Positions 40,762-52,847 of a stretch of 64,000 nt of DNA are shown here, in pieces (position 1 is the stretch's first letter; each line of letters opens with the position of its first letter). The position numbers and the translations under genes were made by a program. The notes beneath the pieces were generated by a model. The model worked only from the letters and a program-made list of their open reading frames with translations. It had not been told where the DNA came from and ran no database searches. The DNA comes from Heliocidaris tuberculata. Its lineage: Eukaryota > Echinodermata > Echinoidea > Camarodonta > Echinometridae. The stretch covers positions 28,840,347-28,904,346 of the forward strand of contig CM046850.1 of NCBI GenBank assembly GCA_025618425.1, in the 5' to 3' direction.

Positions 40762-41709
40762 ATTGTAATGTTCGCACACTTCAAGAGATGATCATTTTGA
40801 TGCGCAATTCTTTTGAAATCGCAACAATAAACCAATATACCCCCTACCGGGCACAAATATCACCGGAGTAAATCTCTGGTAACCAAAATAATGGCACCCG
40901 GAGGCAGACCTATTATACTTACGATGCCATGAATGGCTTGAGTTATTGTAGCTGTTAAACGATACTGACAGGGATTGGGAAAACCATCGGGAACAGGTTT
41001 ATAAAAGGCATAGCTCACAAGAATTCCTATTCCCGCGTGGAGGGAGGGTATTACTTTCCCGGTCTTCATGGCGATCGTACTACACATCTATTGAAGCTAG
41101 CATAATATGCAGTACCTACAAGTTTGCAGCTTTGGGCGGGGTTATAAAGTACCCAAGTCACACTTACGAGACCGACACAAGACCGATAACAAACCGAACA
41201 CACATACGCACAAATAATACGTAACTCCGAATGGTAAAAATTCTGTTAATTTATGGTCAGTGTGGAGTCGGTTTGGTGATGTGACTGAGGCATTTAAACT
41301 TGGGACATGCATTTTACAGGCAGACCAAAAAGAATTTGCATTACATTCATGTATAACCATAATGCAACACTGTGCGTCAATGTTTGCGTTCTTTGAGACT
41401 TTGTACGGTGATTTGCAATTTTGAAGAAACATGATCATGAACATGATAAGACGAACAACAACAGCAATAACTAGAAGAAATATGGGATAAACAAAGAAAT
41501 GAATCATGTTTAAAATCAGAGATCGCGTTATAACTTTATAAGGTTTCAGCATTTTTAGACACAACTACTTCATCTTTCTTTCTTAAAAAGATATCATTTA
41601 AATCTATCCTTATAAATTATCTGCAAAAACAAGTTCAGCCTTTACGACTCATCTATTCCTCACATCCTCTCCCCATATTATTCGCAGTATCTCTTTTACT
41701 ATGTCATTT

Positions 41710-41842
41710 TCTGCCTGTCTGTCTCTGTCTGTCTGTCTCTCTCTCTTTGTCTCTCTCCCCCCCCCCCTCTCTTTCTCTCTCTGGCTCTCTCTGTCTGTGT
41801 GTCTGTATCTCTGTCTCTTACTCTCTTTCTCTCTCTCTCCAA
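41710..41842. repeat. CT/CTGT microsatellite between units C and B
   Basis: Counterpart of 38482-38625, with a poly-C run in the middle. Confidence 0.95.
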
Positions 41843-42448
41843 AAAAATCATAGTTTATATCCTTTAATCATACTTTAATTTCCATTTCGTTCAATCGTTA
41901 CATGACATGTAGTATCACATACTACTTTTGCGACAAAAGATAAGAATAGTTTCCGATGAAATTAGCCTTAATTCAGTATGAAATTGGAATGATAACCATG
42001 AATCACTTATATCAAAATGGGGGGGGGGGGTCGAAATGTTTCATGGATGGGGATAACAACATTCCATTATTGACAGCATTTGTAAAACTCAAGCGTTGAA
42101 AAATGTGGTTCCCTATTGAAAACACAATTAGTGTTATAAGAATTATTCAATTTTAATGACAAATTCAAAGCAAATATATATATATATATATATATATATC
42201 CATCCTTTTGAAAATAGTATAACCTGCGTTCAGGAGTTGCATAATCTGTTAACCCTGTTTAAAAAAAAATCACATCTAATATGATTCAAAAGTATTAACC
42301 AAAAAAAAAAAATCAAATTTCTAGGGTCCATACATTCTTCAAAATTAATTTCAGCTGCATGAAAAAAAAAGTTACTAGTTACGTTGTGAATTTGGCATAA
42401 TAATCGCTATAACAGTGATTACAGTCGCACTGATTTTTTTGAAATATT

Positions 42449-45400
42449 TCAAAGATGCTCCTTTGTATATTCAATGAAATCGTCGGCCATTTGTCTCCCT
42501 ATTTCAAATGTCATACCTCCAAACCAAGTTACTCCATGATAACCATCTTCATAATTCACCCACTTCACAGGCACACCTGCATCTTCCAGTCTTTTAGCAT
42601 AGAAGATACCGTCGTCGCGGAGGCAGTCGTATCCGAACGTCGCTACGAATGCGCGAGGCAATTTGGAAAAGTCATCGCGATAGAGAGGTGAAAACTTCGT
42701 CGAGGTTATAATGTCTTTCATGATTTCCCATAGATCGTCATTCCCGAAGTCGTCCGATGTCGGAGGGACATAGCAATCTGGTTTCATATCAGCTGGAATG
42801 AGGTCGTGGTTAAGATGTTTCTGGTAGAACTGCGATCGTTTGAAAGCTGCGGAGGTGTGATTGTTCGCATAGATCTGCCGACCGAGGTCCTCGTCCAGGT
42901 TGCCGAAGACGTAGGCAGTGACGAAGTATGGCATGAGCTTCACCAACTCGACGAACTGTCCAAAATGATCTTCCTGGCATCGTATCTTCTGCATAGACGG
43001 CGTATTGTGGTCGAAGCTCTGGAGCCATGGATAGATGAGGACCTGGAGCTTGATGTCGGGCATGGAGGACTCATCTGAGATCGCCCCGGAAACGAGGGCG
43101 GTGAGAAGACCACCGGCACTGTCTCCCATCAGGGCAACTCTCTTTGGATCGACATTGAACTCGTCTGCGTGGTTCAGGAACCATTTCGTGGCTGTAAACG
43201 CATCGTCGAAGGCAGCTGGGAATACGTGTTTAGGAGCTAATCGGTATCTAAACAGATAGAAAATGAATAAAGTTACGTCAACTCGACCCGATTTTTTATC
43301 TTTTTTTTTACCTTGTTTTGTATTAAAGACAAGAGGGTCACTATAAATTTTAGAATGGGGCTGTAGCTCTTAGACTAAGTTTCCCAACGGGAAAGCAAAA
43401 GCCTCTTTATATCTGACGACAAGCCATGTCAATTTAAAAGGTGCCCAGATTTCAAATTTGCTGACAACCTGGATGAATGTGCGGACAGCATTTTCGAGTT
43501 GGAGTGTCGTTTCCATTTTCATGATTCTTTAGCGATCCTGCTAACATATATGATAAGGTTATGTATTATGAGATTTTATTTCTATACCAATCATTAATAC
43601 ATTAATATATTTGCTATATTATTGCCGAAACCTTCACAACTTAACCTGTCAAAACAAAAACAATTGTTAAATGGAACCATAAAAAACATAGGTAGTACTC
43701 ATCATGTAATGTCCTCCCCCAGATTTATAACTTACCGAACAATAACAATAGTTATAACAATAGTTATAACTATTACATTCGACTATGGTCTATAAATGTA
43801 AGCACATGTAGGATTCTAAATCAATGTGTCTAAACTCAAGGAATGAAATTATATTTTAAAGATAATGTTGTTTGCTTCCTAAACATCTACAAGTCTTATT
43901 TTGACATTAATTTCAAATATCTTACACGTATCTCTAAAAGCACCTCTCATTTCATGTTTATCAGTCATCACTTTCTGTGCAAATACTTCAGAGCATGGAA
44001 AATTTGTATAGTCTATGTTCAGAGTAAGGACCTACTTTGAAACATGTGAATTTTTCTCTTCTACGCTACGTTCAAAGTACGTTGAGATTGGGTAAATAAA
44101 TAACTTACGAGACGGCAATTCCAACAGCGTGCACCCTCTCAGCAATCATACGAACAGCGGGATCGTAGAAATCTACAAGGATGAGTTCATGAGAGAAGGG
44201 TGGATAAGATATAAAAGAAACCTGGGAAGCTGTACAAGTAATGATAAATAGTAATAGCATATCGTGTGTTCATACCTTGAGGGGGCCCCGGCATCATGCA
44301 GGCTGCCGGGGGGAGGGGGGGGGGGGCAGGCTTACTCTGTTGGTGAAAGTCATTCATTATGGGAGGGTCTAAGGGGTTGTTCATGTATCGTCCTCTTTTC
44401 ACGTTCCCTGTCCCCTCTCCCACCCCCTTTTTCGCCGTTTGATAGAGGCACATGAACTCCGTGCTTCCATAGCTACGCCAATGGGAATCTATAAGATCTG
44501 TGGGACGGTTGTCTGGATGATTTGGGGACGGTCATTCATTATTCAGACGACAGCACCACATTTTTCTGGTGGATATTTGTTTTGTATACGGGAGCACGGT
44601 GCATACTCCCTTATTATGTTTTTTTAATGGAAATAAAAATTAGGAAAAGACAGAAAAGAAGATGGTGAAAAGAACTTAAAAAAGAACTGAAGATTAGGCA
44701 CGAATCCTTCCCTGACCATCCCTATCATAATTATTTTCATCCATGTACGTATATCGTTGGCTCTGAATGCACATGATTGTATATTTTGCTTTTTAAAATA
44801 ACCCTGTTAGAAATGATTAATTCGTCAATGTTTTGCGAGAGTTTATCTGTTATGTGCTCTCACCAATGTTGCCAAAGGCCATACCGCTCCCGTGAAAGTA
44901 CAAGAACGCAGGCAGATCCCCTTCGCCGCTCTTCTCGATCGGTTCGTACACCCTGACCCTGATTCCATCGAATGAGGTCAGTCGTGATCGGATGTTTGAC
45001 CCAGGAACTTCTTCCGCTGGGTTCGCAACCAAATTTTTCAATATGTTAAAGGCGTCCGCCATCTCCTCAAAGATGTTTGGACAACGACGATCCCGTACAC
45101 ACATCTTCACGTAATTCTGTTGCGTATATCAAAATTTTTATTTTTATTTATCTATTTACTTATTTATTTATTAATTTATTTACTTATTTATTTATTTATT
45201 TATACAGACATATTTTACCAAGATGACAAAACTGTTTTTAATCTCGATCCTTGAGTTAAAAACAAGAGTATCATACACAAATATTGAAAGGAAGTATATA
45301 CAATACAATAATAATAATAACAAGATAAAACAAGGTAATACGTAATATTTGAAAAAATATCGCACTAAAAAGTACTTAAGTATTCATCTGGGTCCTGTTT

Positions 45401-48400
45401 CATAAAACTTGTCATCAATCACAAGTTGCAATAAATGTTATAAGCTACTGAAATCCTTGCATCTGATTGGCTGAGAGCAAATTTGTCGGTAAAAATCACG
45501 GACAAGGCACTAGATGAAACGCTGCCCAGATGACATTATTAACACGGTATCAAAGACTTTAAAAAAGCAACCTAAGGCAATTGTCACATTGAAAATGTAA
45601 AGAAAACAGTTTTATCAAATATATTATTTAAGAATGAAGTGAAAAATACATGTTGTAAGTTGTAGAGATATGTGTGTAAGGAGAGAGAGAGAGAGAGAGA
45701 GAGAGAAAAGAGTGAATGTGTCATCGGTGGTTAAGTAATTATTATGGAAATTTATACGGTGTTCCACTTAGGGCTGTACGTGTTGTTTGGAAGGTTTGAT
45801 GCCTAGCAATGAAAAGGAAGTGGAATGGCATTACACCTGTTATAAGACTTACATAAGCAGTGACTCTATTTTGTATCTAAGTATATAGCAGCTGGTGTAC
45901 TGGGATAACAGTTGATAGAGGCCACACCCTATGAAGTTGTCTTGGTGTGCCGAGGGGTAGTACTCCAGCAGATTGGTGCAGAAAATCGATGGAATTGTGC
46001 ACTTTTTCAAAAAAGCATGAAATTTGGCATGTATGTAGAGTTTTTGATGCCGAATAATTCTGGATATGGGGCCAACAAAAATTCGGGCCCTAGGGCCCGT
46101 TGTGCCCATTATAAAAAAAAAATGGCCCTCTCAAGGTCTTTACCCTTCAAAGTTGATGTAATCAAATTTAGTTTGATATAATGAAATATGTAGTATTTCC
46201 AGGCCTCTACAATCAGACAAATGCTTTAGGTGCCCATTTTTTCAAATGAAGGGCCATCCTATATATCAAAATATCATAAAGTCACTGATATGTTGAATAT
46301 GAGTAAAATGCTTCTGATTGTGATCAGTCAACATTACATATTTGAAATCAACAATATAGGTGCCTCAGGTGCCCATTATTATTAAAAAAGGGGGGCCATA
46401 ATTGCCCAAATAATCTATCTGCAAAATCAGATTTTTTGATAGTATTTGGTTTAAATTTTAAATGGTAGACATTAATTGTGAAATCAAGGTCATATAAAAA
46501 TCCCAATTTAGGAATCACATGAGCCCATTGATGGCCTATCAAAGACAATTCTTTCCCTCACAAGAGAGTTCAACACGGCCCCCGAAGTGTTTGAATATAC
46601 ATATAACCTTGAGTCTGGACTTTAAAGTATAACTATTGGCAAGGTACAGGTAATTTGTTTTATAATCTAAGCAGAATACCTCTAATGCAGGGTTACTTCC
46701 TCTCATCAAGATGGCCGTCATATTAGAAATAACCACTGGTTTGTTTCAAGATGTGGTTATTTGCATTAAGTTTGCTGTGTCTTAAGCTTATATCTTATAG
46801 GTAGAAAGTCATGGATGTTGGAACTTTTTTACCTATAATAGACATAAGCGAAATACCATGGTGTATTTGGTTGAGACACAATGGAACCAAAGTAAAGGTA
46901 TATCTTATAATGCTGAAACTTTATAATAGTGGGGAATTTCATTTCCGAGATTGCCATCAAATAGAAAAATACTGCATAAGCGTTGAAATGTAATTTGCAT
47001 CTGATAATTTTGCATGGTTAATATGCTAAAGAAATTGTGTATTCAGGCTCTTTTTCTTTAAAGGGACATCCAACCTTAATGGCAAGTTGCTCTGGAAGAA
47101 AGCAGAAAAAATCAGAGAAGTAGATTGTTAAAAGTTTGAACGAAATCGGACAAGCAATATGGAAGTTGTAATCCCTATACAAATAGGAATTTCAAATTGG
47201 CCGAAACGGTAATGTCACTGTGATGTAGCGGCGGAAAACTCTCCCATTTGTTCCAACACACAGTGACTAAAATGTCAATTTTTCCCCAAAAAATATTGCT
47301 AAAATATATCTTAGTAGTGCCCCAAGGGAAGGGGGGCTTATGATAAAAAGAGAAATTAATGGTGCAAGACAAAATCGAGAGTTGACCGGGAATACCTCAC
47401 AATCGACTGACCCAACTGCCAATTTGCGATTAAAATAGTGATCTCATTTCTCAAACATCGATAACTTTCTTATTCTTGGTCGGATTTCTTTCAGACTTTT
47501 ATCATTATGTTTATCTTTTTCTGATTTTACACAAATCAACTTATTACAAAGTTGGGATTGCCCTTTAATAGGTGTTTCAGATGCTTATAAAGAATACAGA
47601 TATTAATTGGCATCTTTATTTTACGATGTCTAGGTGTTTCGCAAGGACATATCAGTTTTGGTTTTTTTTCAATATGGCCACGAAGATGAAAAAAAAAGGA
47701 AAGTGCAGTTATATCACTTACATGTTTTGCATCTGATTATAGGTTTATTTGGGCATAATAACATTTATAAAGAAGAGTATTTTCTTGCTTCATCAGGATA
47801 TTAATGTATATTGTTCATAAATAACTCTTCAATAAGGAGAGAAACATATTTTAAATGTTAGATTGATATTTTCTGTTTATAGAAATTTTCAACTTTTTAC
47901 AAAGTTTGGATTGCCCTTTAATAGGTGTTGCAGATGTTTATAAATAATACAGATATTAACTGGCATCTTTATAAATCTTACGATGTCTAGGTTGTTTCGT
48001 AAGGACATATCAGTTTTGTCTTTTTTTCAATATGGCCACGAAAATGAAAAAAGAGGAAAGTGCAGTTTTATCACCTACTTGTTTTGCATCTGATTATAGG
48101 TTTATTTGGGCATGATAACATTTATTTGTAAAAGAAGAGTATTTTGTGCTTCATCAGGATATTAATGTATATTGTTCATAAATAACTTTTCAATGAGAAG
48201 AGAAACACATTTTAAAATTTGGATTGATATTTTTTTGTTTATAGAAATTTCCAACATATAAGACTAAATTCCACCCTTTTATAACAAGTTATATGCTTCC
48301 AGATACAACATAAACTTTAAAATGCCAATATTCACATCTTAAATCACAACGGAGGCCATTTTAAATGTGACGGCCATCTTGATGAAATGAAGTGACCCAA

Positions 48401-51123
48401 CTATTCTGCCTATGGTAAACAGCTTGTAAATAGATTTGATTTAAAGCCAAAACTCAAATTTGGCCAACCTCTGTGAGGAAATTAATCAAATTTAATTGTC
48501 TCGAATGGGTCATCGATGGGTCTATGTGGCCTGCCAAGGTGAGCTTTTTATATAACCTCGCTTTCAAAATTGATGTCTATACCATTAGAAATTGGAAACA
48601 AAGATTTAAAAACATTATGTTGCAGATATATTATTTTGGGCCTTTGGGGGCCTTTTTTGGTCATAATGGGCACCTGCGCCACATATCTCATCGAACTCAA
48701 AGGCGTAATGTCAACTGATAACAATTAGAAGCATTTCACTTATATCCAACAAATCAGTGACTTCATAATATTTTGATATATGGGGTGGCTCTTTATTTGA
48801 AAAATGGGCACCTAAAGCATTTGTCTGATTTTAGAGGCCGTGAAATATTACATAATATTTCATTATATCAAACTAGATTTGATTACATCAACTTTGAAGG
48901 GAAAAGACCTTGAGAGGGCCAATTTTTAAAAAACGGGCACAACGGGCCCTAGGGCCCGAATTTTTGTTGGCCCCATATCCAGAATTATTCGGCATCAAAA
49001 ACTCTACATACATGCCAAATTTCATGCTTTTATGAAAAAGTGCACAATTATTACACCAATCTGCTGGACTATAGTAGCCTGCTCAAGACATGTAGACTGC
49101 TGCCATTTTCTGGTTGTCATTTGTGTTGCGAAAGACGTTACTTTTACTTTGAAAATTAGCTTCATAACTTACAAGTAAAATCGATACATTACCATCGGTA
49201 AGTGAGATGATAAAATTATATTTCATATTATATTGATACCTGTATAACTTTCTAATTTCATGAAGTTGAGATACGAGAAAAGTATAAAGTTTTGTTTTTA
49301 CATTTTCCTATCAATTGAAGTCTGTGAAAAGAAGACATTATGTATTTATATGGATGTAATCCTAAATAATTGTTGTTGTTATTATCGAATAGGAAAAGTC
49401 TAATTATGCTGTTCTGATATAACCTATAAGAAGAACCAATAGTAGAGGAATGTTTGTGCCTGAACTCTTTACATTTTAGATGGCACATATCTTGAGAGAC
49501 TGATGTTTTCTACTGAGAGTCGACGGAAGCAGGACCGAGCAAGTGAACCGTTCACCGAAAGCATGGCATCTTCAGAGTGAATGATAGATGAACATTATGG
49601 TGAGCTGTATCAATCTACAAACTGAAACTCTGAACGATTGACATTTATTGGTCAAAGAAACAACATCGTCATTTTTGAATGAACTATGTCAATGTCGGTT
49701 CTAAAACTTTTACGCTTGAGAACTGAAGCAAAATTTCAAGATGGAAGCTTAAATTAAGAGGATAACAAAGAAAGTCATATTGACTGCTTCAAAATTCAAC
49801 GTGGATATTTCAGATCCGCTTGTATTGTTGATGTAAGAAATATGTTGTGACAAGAGTTTAATTAAAATGGGTCTATGAACAGAGGTTGATTTAACTGCTA
49901 TTCGAGGTGAAGTGGACAGTTCAGGTCTGTTTTTCACATAAGACATGAGTGGTTGATTTTTGTGCTGAGGATATTACGGTGGTCGATTGGAACTTAAAGT
50001 TTGGTACTGAAATAAGCGGGCAGTGCATGTCTGTTTATGTCACTATATGTACCTGAAAAAACTTGTTAGAAATGAAGATTGGAAGGTTGATATGATTTAC
50101 AGATTTGTTATAGATATTAAGACATATTTAGACAATTCAGGTCTACTTATAAAGGTTGATATATACATTATACATACTTATATCTCATTTAGAAATATTG
50201 CGAAGTGTCGTATTAAGGGAGAATCGTGAACAGTTCCTTATACAGGAATTGAGTGTGTGGAGTATAAATCTTCTTTTGTTCATCAAGGATTAAGCACTTT
50301 AGTCTGATTTATGATAAAATTGATCATAATTACGAGTATCGCAAATGGCATGTATTTGGGATTCTTTATTTTGAGTTTTACCATGTGACAGCAATCTTGA
50401 AGGACTTTGTGATCGTGTTCCTTACTTTTTTTCTTTTTGTGAGACAATGTCATTTTGATCAGAGAAGATGAATCTATAACATGATCGATGTTCAAGCAGC
50501 AAAGTAAGGTCATCATTGTCATTATCACCGTGTTCAGGAGAAGCAGTTTGTTAGAATTCTTGCACCATTGCTCCTCTTTCGTTTCTTATTGCTGTTAGCT
50601 ATTTCTTCCATCAATCAATACATACCACCACTTAACAGATGATTTCTTGCACGTATATCAACAATATCAACATACACAGATCGAAAAGTAGATATTAAAC
50701 ACAATCGCAAAGACTTTCAAGAAATCAACACAAGGGTAATTTCAGTACCCTGCAGTTTATATTCCTTAGAAAACATGTTCGGTTTAGGCTATACGTCATT
50801 GTAACGTTTGCACACTTCAAGAGATGATCATTTTGATGCGCAATTCTTTTGAAATCGCAACAATAAACCAATATACCCCCTACCGGGCACAAATATCACC
50901 GGAGCAAATCTCTGGTAACCAAAATAATGGCACCCGGAGGCAGACCTATTATACTTACGATACCCTGAATGGCTTGAGTTATTGTAGCCGTTAAACGATA
51001 CTGCCAGGGATCGGGAAAACCATCGGGAACAGGTTTATAGAAGGCATAGCTCACAAGAATTCCCATTCCCGCGAGGAGCGAGAGTATTACTTTCCCGGTC
51101 TGCATGGCGATCGTCCTACACAT
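42449..51123 (-). CDS. Arylacetamide deacetylase-like esterase, gene C
   Basis: Exons 50959-51123 (E1), 44864-45116 (E2), 44109-44172 (E3), 42449-43247 (E4); phases agree and every exon is open. Predicted 426 aa, or 420 aa from the ATG at 51105 (MQTGK). Ser in GDSAGG, Asp in GYDCLRDDG and His in EDGYHG are present. The oxyanion motif reads HGSGMAFG, not HGGG: the third residue, normally glycine, is serine. Intron 1 is 5.8 kb against about 1.3 kb in A because of a 4.8-kb insertion. The promoter TATA-like box is also altered (TTTACAA). The gene may be expressed with changed activity, or be an early pseudogene; the sequence alone does not decide. Confidence 0.88.
47057..47571. mobile_element. 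TTAA-flanked MITE (AGGGACATCC ends)
   Basis: TTAA then AGGGACATCCAACCTTAATG at the left, and TTACAAAGTTGGGATTGCCC then T-TTAA at the right. Its interior (ATAACTTTCTTATT, CGGATTTC, ACACAAATCAACTT) resembles the ends of the 3.86-kb element at 22410-26268. Confidence 0.7.
47571..48255. repeat. Tandem duplication of about 350 bp
   Basis: Two copies beginning TAATAGGTGTT(T/G)CAGATG and both containing TTTTGCATCTGATTATAGGT and TTCATCAGGATATTAATGTA, in the spacer of the long inverted repeat. Confidence 0.9.
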
Positions 51124-51744
51124 CTACTGAAGCTAGCATAATATGCAGTATCTACAAGTTTGCAGCTTTGGGCGGGGTTGTAAAGTACCCAAGTCACACT
51201 TACGAGACCGACACAAGACCGATAACAAACAGAAAGCACATACGCACAAATAATACGTAACTCCGAATGGCAAAAATTCTGTTGATTATCGGTCATTGTG
51301 CAGTCGGTTTGGTGATGTGACTGAGGCATTTAAACTTGGGACATGCATTTAACAGGCAGACCAAAAAGAATTTGCATTACATACATGTATAACCATTATG
51401 CTGTATGTGCTGTTCCAATGGGGATGTCAATGTTTGCGCTCTTTGAGACTTTGTACCGTGATTTGCAATTTTGAAGAAACAAGTTCATGAACATGATAAA
51501 ACGAACAACAACAACAATAACAAGAAGAAATATGGGATAAACAAAGAAATGAATCATGTTTAAAATCAGAGACAACGTTATAACTTTATAAGGTTTGAGC
51601 AGTTTTAGACACAACTACTTCATTTTTATTTCTTTTAAAAATATCATTTAAATCTATCCTTATAAATTATGTTCAAAAACAATCTCAGCCTTCGATCTAT
51701 TCCTCACATTCTCTCTCCATATATTCTCGCTATCTCTTTTACTA

Positions 51745-52000
51745 TGTCATTTTCTCTCTCTCTCTCTCTCTCCCTCTCTGTGTGTGTCTGTCTGTCTGTC
51801 TCTTTCTCCCTCTCTCTGTGTCTGTCTTTGTCTGTTTGTCTGTCTCTCTCTCTCCCTCCCTCTCTCTCTCTTCTCCGTCTAACTCTCTCTCGAGTTCTCT
51901 GTATGTGTGTCTGTCTCTCTCTCTCTTTCTCTCCCTCTCTCTCTGTCTGTCTCTGTCTGTCTGTTTGTCTGTCTCTCTCTGTCTGTCTCTCTCTCTCAAA
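51745..52000. repeat. CT/CTGT microsatellite upstream of gene C, joined to a GPCR fragment
   Basis: A longer version of the tracts at 38482 and 41710. On its right it runs directly into GPCR exon 2 sequence. Confidence 0.95.
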
Positions 52001-52007
52001 ATCACAG

Positions 52008-52144
52008 TTCATTTCCTTGGCTTCATTTGCTACATTGGTTGTCCTCGCCCTGGATCGATACTTCGCGATTGTTCACCCTCTATTATCGCGACCTTACCGG
52101 ACCAAGAGAAACTCACTTATACTCTGTGCCCTGTGTGTGGATAA
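52008..52144 (+). pseudogene. Broken copy of the GPCR TM3 exon
   Basis: It matches GPCR exon 2 closely: [24 protein letters not shown], then RPYRTKRN. One extra base in the CTGTGCCCTGTGTGTGG stretch shifts the frame, and the donor GATAG/gtaag has become GATAAGTCAG. No other GPCR exons are nearby. GPCR intron 2 sequence continues to 52434. The host spacer lies between esterase genes C and D. Confidence 0.92.
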
Positions 52145-52438
52145 GTCAGGAGGAGATTTTTTTTTAATTTATAGAACAGCCCATACCTGCAGATCCCCAA
52201 AAGACCGACAGCCCACAAGGCCGACAGCCCACGAGACCGATGATGTCGAGCTCAACAAAAAAAAAGTTGTCAGAAGTCCCGCGATAACGACTGTCGATCT
52301 CGCTGGCCGTCGGTCTTGGGATCCCTAAGGTAACTTTTCAGAAGGCCCTTCATTCCCCGTGGGTCTCCTGGGTTTCTTTCCCAGTTCTCAATACTGCATA
52401 TAATGAAAATGACTAATCTGAATGGAAATTTCAATTAA

Positions 52439-52847
52439 CCCTTTCAGGACAGGAATTATTCAAGGGCTAAATTGATTACATTTTTGTTCTTCAAATTGGC
52501 AACAATAATATTTTTCTTCTAGTGCTACATGGTTCCAATAAAATGTAATGTCTTTGAAAACAATATACATGGTTAGAAACTTTGTCGAAAAGTTGAAAAA
52601 AATGGCCAATTTTGATAAAAAAAACAATGATTATTAATCTCTCAATGTGATGCCAATTTAAGGATTTTAATAAATCTCCTTTTTAAAATTCCTGGCATCA
52701 AACGCAATATGGTCATGTAACAAAAATGGACGCAATGAGTGTAGAAATTTTGGCTCTTTTTACTCATGCATCTGGTATAATTTTTAGAGCTCTTAATCAA
52801 AAGTTATTAAGCCAAACCACAAAATATTGCCAATTGTCTCGAAAGGG
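52439..52847. mobile_element. 409-bp piggyBac-like MITE
   Basis: CCCTTTC at the left and GAAAGGG at the right, with TTAA on both sides (52435-52438, 52848-52851). It interrupts the copied GPCR intron at a point where the original (near 26390) is continuous. Confidence 0.82.

Larger units (their letters stand above)
39139..41087 (-). pseudogene. Esterase cassette B: exons 1 and 2 only
   Basis: E1 is 40923-41087 and E2 is 39139-39391, with intact frames, splice sites and phases. E2 keeps HGGGLAVG. No E3 or E4 follows: about 105 bp past E2 the sequence becomes the 3' flank of a lost E4 (38640-39030). Alone it cannot encode a catalytic serine. E1 has replacements at positions fixed in the others (VIPSLHAGIG for VILSLLAGMG, NPCQY for DPWQY), which suggests relaxed constraint. 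Alternatively the pair could splice to gene A exon 3 (same phase) as an alternative 5' half. Confidence 0.8.
45955..49075. repeat. Long imperfect inverted repeat, two arms of about 830 bp
   Basis: Arm 1, 45955-46800, contains CCAGCAGATTGGTG, GGCCAACAAAAATTCGGGCC and CATCAAGATGGCCGTCA in order. Arm 2, 48245-49075, has the same blocks inverted and in reverse order. The spacer is about 1.45 kb. Confidence 0.88.
45582..50390. mobile_element. 4.8-kb element in gene C intron 1, GCAAT target duplication
   Basis: Ends TGTCACATTG and CCATGTGACA are inverted, and GCAAT flanks both sides (45577-45581, 50391-50395). Genes A and B are continuous here (CCTAAGGCAATCTTGAAGG). Inside are long inverted repeats (about 45955-46800 and 48245-49075), a (GA)n tract at 45680, a TTAA MITE and a 350-bp tandem duplication. 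No transposase recognised; foldback-like. Confidence 0.85.

Noticed and set aside
51704..52012. Arg/Glu/Asp-rich minus-strand frames
   Set aside because: Translation of the CT/CTGT microsatellite; no other support.
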